A DNA stretch of 64,000 nt from UBA6912 sp963792895 (GTDB lineage: Bacteria; Actinomycetota; Acidimicrobiia; Spongiisociales; UBA5794): positions 1-64,000 of the forward strand of contig CAWBYA010000009.1 in the NCBI GenBank assembly GCA_963792895.1, written 5' to 3'. Position numbers and translations under genes: made by a program. The notes below the pieces were generated by a model. The model was not told the DNA's origin, did no database searches, and saw only the letters and a program-made list of their open reading frames with translations. Of this stretch, positions 57,456 to 64,000 are shown one piece after another (position 1 is the stretch's first letter; the number at the start of each line of letters is the position of its first letter).

Positions 57456-58606
57456 TCAGCCTGGAACTCGACGACCTCGGCGTGACCTCTCGGGGCACGC
57501 CGGGGCGCGCTGGGGCGCGGGAGAATCGGCGATACGACGGTCGAGTGCGTCGGCGAGGGCATCCAGATCGTCGTCGTAGAGGTGCCCGTACAGATCGAGC
57601 GTCATAGTGGCGCTGGCATCTCCGAGCTGGCGCTGCACCGCTTTGATCGATGCGCCCGATGAGATCATCAGGCTTGCTGCGGTGTGCCGGAGGTCATGAA
57701 CGCGTAGCGAGTCGATGCCGGCCTCGTTGGTGGCAGGCAGCCACACATTGCGTCGCCACGTCGACGACCTGAGCGGGCCACCTCGCGGCGCCGTGAAAAC
57801 GAGTCCCGCGGAGGGCCCGGTACCGAGGTGGATCGCTGGCTTGTCGACCACGGTCGATGGCATGGTGACCGTCCGCGGTTCGTGGTTCTTCGGTGTGCCC
57901 CAGGAGAGGGTCGCACCGATCTCTGTTGCCGACTCGGCAACCTCGATACGTCGACGCAGCAGATCCACCCTCGAGCGTCGCAGTGCTACCAGCTCTCCCC
58001 AGCGCAACCCGACGTAGGCGAGGATCTCCACGACGAGACCACCTGGGTGCTGTCGGGCCTCGGCGGCGGCTGAGAGGACCGCGACGTCGTCGACGTCGAG
58101 GAAACGTTGGGGCGGCCACGCACCGGCGGTGTACTCACCCGGTCGGCAGGATTGCGCAGCAGTAGCCCGTCCACCGCGGCCATCTGCAGGCACTGTGACA
58201 GGCGGCCCTTTGCGGCTCGGATTCGTGACGGTGACAGACCCTCGTCGATCATCGACGCAGTCCACTCTCGGATCGTTGCCGGAGTGATCCGGTTGATCGA
58301 GATGGCGCCGAACACCGGCAGGATGCGGGAGCGCAGCAGCGATTCGTACTCGGCTCGTGTCGTCTCTTTGAGCGACAGCGTGGCCAACCACTTGTCCGAC
58401 CACTCCGACAGCGGCACGTTTCCGGCGGCGGGATCAGTCCATTCACCGCGAGCGATGCGGACGAGTTGGGCGTCGAGCCATCGGCTGGCGTCGAGCTTGC
58501 GGTCGAAGCTCCTCGACCGGACGCGCCCGTCGAGACCACGGTACCGCGCCCGCCACCGGCGGCCGGTTCGTCCTCGACGGTCCTCGATCCATCCGGAGCG
58601 GCTCAT
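57456..58606 (-). CDS. tyrosine-recombinase integrase (one frameshift)
   Basis: Phage-type integrase of about 383 residues after repair. The N-terminal Arm/core part has GWIEDRRGRTGRRWRARYRG and KWLATLSLKETTRAEYESLL. Catalytic residues: Arg in AYVGLRWGELVALR, His-x-x-Arg in VHDLRHTAASLMIS, Tyr in TLDLYGHLYDDD. The second-His position, usually LGH, reads LGDAS. One base appears to be missing in the four-G run at 58109-58112, which breaks the gene between PVRGRP and QRFLDVDDV. It overlaps the excisionase-like gene (ATGA) and points at tRNA-Ser(TGA). No matching attachment copy is seen to the right within the window. Confidence 0.88.
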
Positions 58607-58857
58607 CCTGCGTTCTCCACTTCCGGGCGGCTTTCGCTCCCAGCCGGTCCCAGGGATGACGGTGAAGGTTCTCTCGGGCGGCTGCTCAGCCAGTCCTCGA
58701 CATCACTGAGGCGGTACCGGACGTAGCGGCCGATTCGGAAGCCCGGGGGGCCCGTCCGGTGGTAGCGCCAGGCGTAGACCGTGGCCACGGGCACATCGAG
58801 GTACTCGGCGAGTTCGTCTGTAGAGAGCAGCGGCTTCATCCCTTCCGTTGTACCCAT
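58603..58857 (-). CDS. excisionase-like HTH protein
   Basis: An 84-residue MerR/excisionase-type protein. LSTDELAEYLDVPVATVYAW is the helix-turn-helix and GFRIGRYVRYRLSDVEDWL the wing. AGGAGG lies six bases before the ATG at 58857. Directly upstream of and overlapping the integrase gene, it fits a recombination directionality factor or a regulator of the integrase. Confidence 0.9.
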   Translation of the reverse strand: MGTTEGMKPLLSTDELAEYLDVPVATVYAWRYHRTGPPGFRIGRYVRYRLSDVEDWLSSRPREPSPSSLGPAGSESRPEVENAG

Positions 58858-59139
58858 CGCCCTCCTCCTTGCGGCTTCCGAGACCGGAGGTCACGAGTCC
58901 GTTCCGCGACGTCGCAACGATCGACTAGCCGGCCCGTCCTTCTGTGACCCTTTCCCACCTAAGGGGCGGGCCGTGCAGCGCGACGCGACACGAGTGTGCG
59001 CAAAACCGCCGAGACATCCGACTCGTCCGTGAGACAACCCGACCGACCACGACTCGGCGTCGACCCTCGATGTCTCGCCCACGTTCTCACCCAGGCAGCC
59101 GGCTCCCCGCCGATGGTCCCTATCGGCGTGGCTGATGGG
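58858..59139. other. gap left of the AbiEii-like gene
   Basis: No convincing gene. It should hold the promoter of the leftward excisionase-integrase pair; I see no clear hexamers. Confidence 0.4.
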
Positions 59140-59806
59140 TCAGCGTTCGAGGGATGGTCCCGGTGGTGGCGGTTCGAGATCCCGGTGCCGCGCGGATAGT
59201 CCCGTGGCCCAGCGGCGAACACGAGCAACCAGATCGTGGTACCCGGCGTCGTCCATGGCGAACTCAGCCGGAGGCAGGCGTTCGATCCGACCAAGCATGC
59301 CGGCGAGGACGAGACGATCGAACCCCGGGTCCTTCTCGGCGGCCAGTTCACACAGGCAGTCGAGGCCGTAGCGCTCGATCAGGGCGTCGACATCCACGAA
59401 GTCTCGAGCGGCGGCGCGCCCGAACAAGGCGAGCAGCTTGTCACCGGCAACCTCGTCGACGGCGAGCACCGGGCCTTCCTCGGTGACCTCGAAAGGAAAC
59501 CTCCTTGCATCCCACGCAACATCCACCAAGGTCTCCTCGCCACCGCCCGTCACGATTCAGCCGGGCGAAACCGTCGGCCACCTGCACTCTGCGAACCTCG
59601 AGCCCGTCGGCAGCGAGAGCACTCTCGATCTCGGGTACCAACTCGTTGACGGTGGCCGCGCTGGTCGCAAAGAAGTCCAGATCCTGAGTCGGTGGAGAAA
59701 CGACTCCCCACACGATGAGCGCAGCGCCACCGGCCAACGCCAGATCGCCACCCTCGGGCAGGTGGGACAGCGTCCGGCGGATCCGCTCCTGGAGGCGGGT
59801 CAGCAT
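59140..59806 (-). CDS. AbiEii/AbiGii-type nucleotidyltransferase (one frameshift)
   Basis: Putative type IV toxin of about 221 residues after repair. The nucleotidyltransferase signature is LAGGAALIVWGVVSPPTQDL followed by DFF (Gly-Gly...Asp-x-Asp), and the C-terminal AbiEii-type motif is DKLLALFGRAAARDFVDVDA. One extra base near 59562 splits FARLN from VTGGGEETLVDV. The start overlaps the stop of the upstream gene by seven bases (ATGCTGA). AbiEii enzymes modify tRNA or other targets and give phage-abortive immunity when paired with AbiEi. It lies in the segment behind the integrase, which fits a defence cargo. Confidence 0.82.
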
Positions 59807-60141
59807 CCCGTGGAGAGGAGACCACGGTCACAGAGCCAGGTCTCCCAGGCGGTGCGCACCCGCGGCGACAACACAAGGACATCCCAAAGCTCGACGAGCT
59901 GCCCGACGTCGATGAAGAAGCGGACGTCGGCCTCGGTGCCCTCGGTGAGGACCTGCTCGTAGACGCTGATCCGGTCTCGTCTATCCGCCATGTCGTAGAT
60001 CACCGGCGGGTCGCTCCATCGTACGTTGAGCGGCAGCTCGATGCGCCCGGTCGCCTTCGGCACCGTCGGGTCTGCGACGTCGTCGGGTATGGCGACCGGT
60101 CGGGTCGCCGGCCCGATCTGTGAGCTGCGTCTCGTGGCCAC
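59800..60141 (-). CDS. hypothetical partner of the AbiEii-like gene
   Basis: A 113-residue protein (GTG at 60141). VRFFIDVGQLVELWDVLVLS and RVRTAWETWLCDRGLL form its conserved-looking second half. It overlaps the nucleotidyltransferase gene by seven bases, the usual arrangement of an antitoxin before its toxin. It has no helix-turn-helix and does not look like AbiEi. If it is the antitoxin it would be of a different kind; otherwise it may be a companion of the nucleotidyltransferase. Not recognised. Confidence 0.65.
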   Translation of the reverse strand: MATRRSSQIGPATRPVAIPDDVADPTVPKATGRIELPLNVRWSDPPVIYDMADRRDRISVYEQVLTEGTEADVRFFIDVGQLVELWDVLVLSPRVRTAWETWLCDRGLLSTGC

Positions 60142-60277
60142 TCCGAGAGTGTACGACGCCGCCCACCGTCTGCCACCTCTCCGGCAACGCTGCGCCGCGA
60201 GGAACGGGCGGGACTTCCGTGCTGAGACCACTCAACATCTCTCATCACTACGCAACATTTAGCAGTATATAACCGTG

Positions 60278-60283
60278 TATAAT
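60278..60283 (+). promoter_or_regulatory. possible -10 element TATAAT
   Basis: An AT-rich patch (60255-60300) in GC-rich DNA contains a perfect TATAAT. The -35 region (TTAGCA, 60259-60264) is too close and poor. It may drive the decayed relaxase gene that follows. Confidence 0.3.
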
Positions 60284-60428
60284 AGGTTCCTATGTGATAC
60301 CCTTGGTGAATAGGCCTCTGTCACGAGGGATTCACCGTGACCCCCACACTCCACTTCCAGTCCCCGGGCACGCATCGGAAGGACAGACGGGTGCACACCT
60401 GCGGTTGGGAACCGAGGGGGACTGTGCG

Positions 60429-60640
60429 GTGACGGTGCGGGTGACGACGCTCAAGCACGCTGCGGCGGGTCGGTATCACGCGGAGGGGTTGGGGTCGTAC
60501 TACCTCGATGGTGGGGAACCGCCGGGGCGGTGGTTCGGGCGCGGCGCCACTGCGCTGGGCCTCCAGGGGGAGTTGGAGGCGGAGGGGTTTCTGGCGGTGA
60601 TGGCCGGCAAGGCCCCAGTCACAAGGCATCGGCTCGGTCG
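60429..60640 (+). pseudogene. N-terminal fragment of a MobF-type relaxase
   Basis: From a GTG, the frame reads VTVRVTTLKHAAAGRYHAEG, then GSYYLDGGEPPGRWFGRGAT and ALGLQGELEAEGFLAVMAGK. This is the start of a TrwC/TraI relaxase domain (tyrosines in SYYLDGG, then PGRW-x-G-x-GA and LGL-x-G). After about 65 codons the similarity stops and the frame becomes Arg/Gly-rich. The His triad and helicase parts are missing. It is a remnant of a conjugative or mobilisable element. Confidence 0.65.
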
Positions 60641-60770
60641 CCGCTTTGGGGCTCGGGGCCACGGTGGTGACGGCGCAGGCGGCGGTTGTCTTGGTCGGCA
60701 GACGCATCGCGGCACCTCCTCCGGACACACCGCTGGTCTCGGACGGGAACGCCGTGGATAGCGCCCGGCC

Positions 60771-60947
60771 ATGGTGACCTGGGTGATTCTCGGTGCCGGC
60801 GTGGGCGGGGCGATTGCGGCGACCTGGTGGGCTCTACAACGCGGCCTTCCGCGGACCCTCGCCCACCGGCCCCGACTCGCTTCATTCGTTGGACGCCGAC
60901 TCGATGCGACCCGGGCTGCGCAGTGGCATTCGGGGGCCGGATCATGA
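60771..60947 (+). CDS. small membrane ORF in the decayed mobile region
   Basis: A 58-codon ORF, VTWVILGAGVGGAIAATWWA followed by LQRGLPRTLAHRPRL: one membrane helix and a basic tail. It overlaps the end of another open frame with a hydrophobic helix (GSVAALGLGATVVTAQAAVV, ending at 60777) and the next ORF. Small membrane proteins next to conjugation genes are common, but nothing identifies these two. Confidence 0.4.
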   Translation: MVTWVILGAGVGGAIAATWWALQRGLPRTLAHRPRLASFVGRRLDATRAAQWHSGAGS

Positions 60948-61114
60948 AGTTCGGCGAACCCCGTGACGAAGTAGCTGTCGCGACGCCCACCGTTGCGACG
61001 GTCGAGAAAGGAACTCTCTATCAGCCGACGGTGATGCACGTGAAAGCCGTGCTCATCGACGGTGCGATCGCATGCGTCGGGTCGGTGAATCTCAACCGGC
61101 GCTCCGTCGAGTAG
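60944..61114 (+). pseudogene. phospholipase D/cardiolipin synthase fragment
   Basis: The frame contains LYQPTVMHVKAVLIDGAIAC followed by VGSVNLNRRSVE: the H-x-K-x(4)-D motif and the G-S-x-N strand of the second PLD domain. It then hits TAG, and continues DEELAVLA, the usual next segment of these enzymes, so the stop looks like a CAG-to-TAG change. The first PLD domain is absent. A decayed gene. Confidence 0.65.
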
Positions 61115-61367
61115 GACGAGGAACTCGCCGTACTCGCTGCTGCGGCGCACGGCCCGTTTCATACTTCGGCCCCTGGGCCGCGAGTCCTGAACTCCCTTTG
61201 CTCGTTGTCGCCGAGGTGGCTCTGCTCCACGGCCCGTTTCACTGCTTCTCCGCTGCTTCGCCGGCCGCCTTGTGATGTTCGAATACCCACGAGTCGAGGT
61301 TTGAGCGAGGCGGGCGAGGGGTAGGTGAACGGGGACAACGTCGCAACTACACAGGAGGACGCAGGAA
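61115..61367. other. gap with PLD tail and a short direct repeat
   Basis: Contains the few in-frame codons after the PLD stop and two copies of CACGGCCCGTTTCA (61148 and 61230 regions). No gene is seen. Confidence 0.4.
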
Positions 61368-61628
61368 ATGGGCATCATCATCTGGCTTCTCGTCGGACTC
61401 GCCGCAGGCTTCATTGCTCGATTCCTCGTCCCTGGACCGGACCCGATGGGGATTGCGGGCACCCTCGTGCTCGGCCTCGTCGGCTCGCTGGTCGGGGGCG
61501 TGCTCGCCAACCTCGTCTTCGAGGGTGACATCAGCCTCGCCACGTCCGGTCTCCTCGGGTCCATCGTCGGAGCCGTAGTCGCTCTGTTCGTCTACCGGGC
61601 GACCCGGCACCGAGTGGCTACGGCCTGA
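61368..61628 (+). CDS. GlsB/YeaQ/YmgE family membrane protein
   Basis: An 86-residue protein with three hydrophobic segments: MGIIIWLLVGLAAGFIARFL, TLVLGLVGSLVGGVLANLVF and LLGSIVGAVVALFVYRATRH. The glycine-rich pattern and length match the GlsB/YeaQ stress-associated family in the inner membrane. AGGAGG lies ten bases before the ATG. It is alone between remnants and a strong terminator. Confidence 0.9.
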   Translation: MGIIIWLLVGLAAGFIARFLVPGPDPMGIAGTLVLGLVGSLVGGVLANLVFEGDISLATSGLLGSIVGAVVALFVYRATRHRVATA

Positions 61629-61658
61629 CGCACTCCTTTCGGTAAGCACCGTATCGGA

Positions 61659-61695
61659 CGACGGGGGACCGGCTCCAGATTCCGGTCCCCCGTCG
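61659..61695. terminator. strong hairpin terminator after the GlsB-type gene
   Basis: CGACGGGGGACCGG (61659-61672) pairs perfectly with CCGGTCCCCCGTCG (61682-61695), a 14-base stem with a nine-base loop. No T-run, so pausing or factor-assisted termination is likely. Confidence 0.75.
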
Positions 61696-61896
61696 CGTAC
61701 CGAGTACTACTCGACAGAGTTGAAGTCATCGAGTCTTCGGCCGGCAGGCGCATGTCGGAACCCCGATCTCTCTGCCCCGTAGCTGGCGCACGCCCTACAC
61801 ATCCTTTCAGCCCGGTATGGCCCGGAAGGCCACCCCCCGCCCAGTGACGGTTCGAGCATCTTGGCGACAACGCTTTATTACATTACTTTGCCGTGT

Positions 61897-63729
61897 ATGA
61901 CCGTATATCGCGCTGATCCCGAGTGTCTCGAATGCCTTGCCGACACTCTCGACCAAGGTGCGGTCGAGATCGCAACGCCGGCTGCCGCGGGGCGGAACGT
62001 GCTGGATGCGTTTGGGTACGGTCTTGCGGCATCCGCCATTGGTGCGGACTCCTTCGCGTCGGCTGCCTGGGCCGGCATGTGGGCCGAGTCCTTGCGCACG
62101 AGGGCTGCCCTCCTCGACAACACCGCACCGGTTCCGATCACCCAAGGGATCGCTGCCGCTCTCCACAGCGTCGTGGCGCGGGCCTACGCCGTGTTCATCA
62201 CGACACCCGGGGCGAGCGGCAAGGACAAGGCCATCGGGGGATCGCTCGCCATACGTTTGCTCGACGCGCTCGAAGACCAGCGGCTCGACGATGTACTGGC
62301 GATTCTCGAACAACTCGACGATACGGACGAGACCAACCTCGTGGCGTTCATCGAGCGGCTGGGCGTCGACGTGATCGGGCTGCTCCCCCAACTCCTCGTC
62401 GACGCCGGTGTGTACGGCACAGAGCTCGCCACCTACCTCGCCCCGGTGGGCGCGGCGCTCGGTGTCGCCAGCCGAGCGCACGACGGGATGGCGCTCTCAT
62501 TCACGGGCGCTGAGATGATGGACGGCCACGAAGGCAGTTCGGTCAGCCCGGCTGCGTACTTCGACTTCGGAGTGTTCTCGCCCGAGTTCCTCTTCTCTGC
62601 GATGGAAAGGGTGCTCGCCGGTTTCGGGGAGTCGGAGCTGCCGATGTGGGGACCTGAGTACTTCCTCCCCGACGGAACCACGGCGAGCCCCGACCCCAGG
62701 CTTCCGCTGCTACGCGCCGTGCTTGCCATGGACGTCCCGACCCAGCGGGCCTTCTTGGCGTTCGCTGCAGACCAAGGAGGCATGCCGAGCCTGATCGCCC
62801 CTGCCACCAGGTGGGGCGACGGCGGAGATGGGGTCGGTGCGCTGCTCCGCTCCCTCGTTGGCACACCAGACGACTCGAGCTGGGTGATCACCACGGTGAT
62901 GAGCGCGGCCGCGGCGGCTGGGCGGCTCGAATCGAGCATCGCAGTCGGGGCTGCGACGATGATCGCTCCCCATCTCCCGTCGCTCGTGCTGTCCACGATG
63001 TTCGGCGAGGAAGGCGTGACGCTCGACCACACCGCGCTTCGCGCGCCGCTCGAGGCGGTGCCGGATGCACAGGGCGTCGTTCGGCAGTTCTTCGGCGTGG
63101 TCATGGCAGACGGCGAGGCGCGCGCAGTCATCAACGCGGCGTTCGCAGCGCTGCTTGCCGCGAGCGTGGCTGCCCACCTCGACCCGGCAGACACCGACTC
63201 GCTCGCACCCCTCGCCGACGACTTCGGGGTGCTGTGGAAGTTGGTGTATGGAGCCTCGCTCCAGGTGGACCTCGAGGACGCCCGTCGACAGGATGGCGCT
63301 GTGTCCATCGTGGGCGATACCGCAAATCTGGCGGTCAGCTACCTCTTGTCCGGCGGCGGCGCCTCGATAGCGGCCGCAGGGTTCAGCACCTGGATCGCCG
63401 ATGCCGTCGGCGCCGCCGGGCTCGCCAAAGCCCCCATCATGGCGATGATGGGGGGCACCGACGACACCGAGCAGGTGTTGCTCGACGGCTATGCGGGGAT
63501 TGAGGCTGCAGAGCTCGCAGCGGCTGCAGTCCTCGCCGCCGAGCTCGGCCGGCGATCGGTGATCGAGCTCCCGGCGGCGCTGCTCGACGACGCCGGGTCA
63601 CCGCGGCTGGAGAGCGCGGCCGACGTTGCGCTCTTGATGAATGCCTTCTCGGCAGCGGGCATCGACCCGACGGCGTGGTTCAACGACGTGATGGCGATCT
63701 TCGCCTACGGCATCCCGACTCCCCGGTGA
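61897..63729 (+). CDS. large Ala-rich protein of unknown function
   Basis: Protein of 610 residues from the ATG at 61897 (an upstream in-frame ATG at 61861 gives a hydrophobic, unlikely start). The first 80 residues (YRADPECLECLADTLDQGAV, then SFASAAWAGMWAESLRTRAA) are helical, with a W-x-x-M-W turn that recalls the WXG100/LXG helical hairpin. The middle has VFSPEFLFSAMERVLAGFGE and FFGVVMADGEARAVINAAFA. Overall helical, with no signal peptide and no catalytic motif that I recognise. The layout resembles the large DUF6571-type actinobacterial proteins, which may be ESX-secreted or toxin-like, but this is only a guess. An AT-rich promoter-like stretch precedes it. Confidence 0.75.
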   Translation: MTVYRADPECLECLADTLDQGAVEIATPAAAGRNVLDAFGYGLAASAIGADSFASAAWAGMWAESLRTRAALLDNTAPVPITQGIAAALHSVVARAYAVFITTPGASGKDKAIGGSLAIRLLDALEDQRLDDVLAILEQLDDTDETNLVAFIERLGVDVIGLLPQLLVDAGVYGTELATYLAPVGAALGVASRAHDGMALSFTGAEMMDGHEGSSVSPAAYFDFGVFSPEFLFSAMERVLAGFGESELPMWGPEYFLPDGTTASPDPRLPLLRAVLAMDVPTQRAFLAFAADQGGMPSLIAPATRWGDGGDGVGALLRSLVGTPDDSSWVITTVMSAAAAAGRLESSIAVGAATMIAPHLPSLVLSTMFGEEGVTLDHTALRAPLEAVPDAQGVVRQFFGVVMADGEARAVINAAFAALLAASVAAHLDPADTDSLAPLADDFGVLWKLVYGASLQVDLEDARRQDGAVSIVGDTANLAVSYLLSGGGASIAAAGFSTWIADAVGAAGLAKAPIMAMMGGTDDTEQVLLDGYAGIEAAELAAAAVLAAELGRRSVIELPAALLDDAGSPRLESAADVALLMNAFSAAGIDPTAWFNDVMAIFAYGIPTPR

Positions 63730-63891
63730 TGATGCCCGTGGGTCTCGGACCCTGGGGGTGCCGGCGCCGCCGCAACCCGAGCCGGGCGCAGCGGAGGATC
63801 CCGGTGGCGACCTGCATCGTCACCTCGACACCTTCGGGGTGGGCTGCCGGCGAGCTCGCCACGTCCAGAACGACTTGGCCCGCAACCGGAA

Positions 63892-63927
63892 CAAGGGGCC
63901 CGGTCGTGGCACGACCCGGGCCCCTTG
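63892..63927. terminator. bidirectional hairpin between convergent genes
   Basis: CAAGGGGCCCGGTCGT pairs with ACGACCCGGGCCCCTTG, one base bulged, around a three-base loop. It separates the Ala-rich gene from a leftward gene entering at the right edge. Confidence 0.8.
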
Positions 63928-63950
63928 CCGTCCATCAGTCTCTCAGTTGG

Positions 63951-64000
63951 TTACATGGCGATCGAGATCGACGTCCCGTCGCTGTCCCCGTCAGGATCGT
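63951..64000 (-). CDS. 3' end of a leftward gene
   Basis: Only 16 codons are in the window: DPDGDSDGTSISIAM then TAA (63951-63953). The DPDGDSDG run recalls calcium-binding repeats, but too little is present to name it. The terminator downstream and the sensible ending support a real gene. Confidence 0.4.
   Translation of the reverse strand, partial: DPDGDSDGTSISIAM

Noticed and set aside
63680..63935. Leftward open frames over the right-hand terminator
   Set aside because: They run through a strong hairpin and their products are Arg-rich without any domain.

Overview
The DNA is GC-rich and reads as an actinomycete. The evidence is lipoproteins with a C-G-G-D/E-D/S lipobox followed by long Thr tracts, GTG/TTG starts, a surface protein with an LPFTG sorting signal, and a serine/arginine tRNA set with a tadA gene. 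The lipoprotein style and the paired DUF885 genes suggest class Acidimicrobiia, but this is an inference and no marker gene fixes the taxon. At least fourteen genes-worth of evidence shows single-base indels interrupting otherwise good reading frames: twelve apparent one-base insertions and two apparent deletions. Most look like assembly errors, so frameshifted genes are reported here as one gene each.

Region 1 (1-18.9 kb) is a catabolic island. A seven-gene leftward operon (UbiD-type decarboxylase, zinc-ribbon protein, M20 hydrolase, acyl-CoA ligase-like enzyme, cupin, thiolase, nitrilase-superfamily amidase) diverges from a rightward ABC importer with two permeases and a cyclase-family hydrolase. 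Next come a B12-dependent acyl-CoA mutase large subunit, an atypical SDR, a GntR/FCD regulator, an alpha/beta hydrolase, the mutase small subunit, a class III CoA transferase and an aldehyde dehydrogenase. Three copies of an ATATCATAT palindrome lie in the three promoter regions of this island, one of them beside the GntR gene, and suggest one regulon. The substrate is not evident; the gene set suggests import of an acid or amide, CoA activation, carbon-skeleton rearrangement and thiolysis.

Region 2 (18.9-33 kb) is a mosaic of mobile and regulatory DNA. A complete tRNA-Arg(ACG) at 31.4 kb has its 3' half repeated at 27.8 kb and 20.0 kb, with a decayed copy at 27.3 kb. Each copy is followed by similar DNA rich in GTGGAC, as if related elements had inserted repeatedly at this tRNA. 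Between the copies lie a TOTE-type primase-helicase, an intact hicB with a frameshifted hicA, a second truncated hicBA pair, a class III nucleotidyl cyclase, an SH3-domain lipoprotein, a large LuxR/AAA regulator and a ChaN-like lipoprotein. A ParA ATPase with a probable DNA-binding partner sits on the other side of the tRNA.

Region 3 (33.4-45.5 kb) is a single gene for a secreted protein of about 4,026 residues. It has a signal peptide, an N-terminal propeller-like domain, about 29 SdrD_B/Cna-B-like repeats, two DUF11-like domains and an LPFTG wall anchor. A block of four repeats (about 1.1 kb) is duplicated almost exactly, about 2.06 kb apart.

Region 4 (45.5-55.3 kb) is more conventional: a lipoprotein, two DUF885 zinc-hydrolase-like genes flanking a Tat-exported cyclase-family enzyme and a three-gene ABC-2 exporter, a small conserved-looking ORF, a strong terminator and a glutamate dehydrogenase family gene.

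Region 5 (55.3-64 kb) holds four serine tRNAs (GCT, CGA, GGA, TGA) within 1.6 kb, embedded in repeated intergenic modules, together with tadA. An integrase/excisionase module abuts the last tRNA-Ser and is followed by an AbiEii-like nucleotidyltransferase with an overlapping partner, remnants of a MobF relaxase and a phospholipase D, a GlsB-type membrane protein and a large Ala-rich protein of unknown function.
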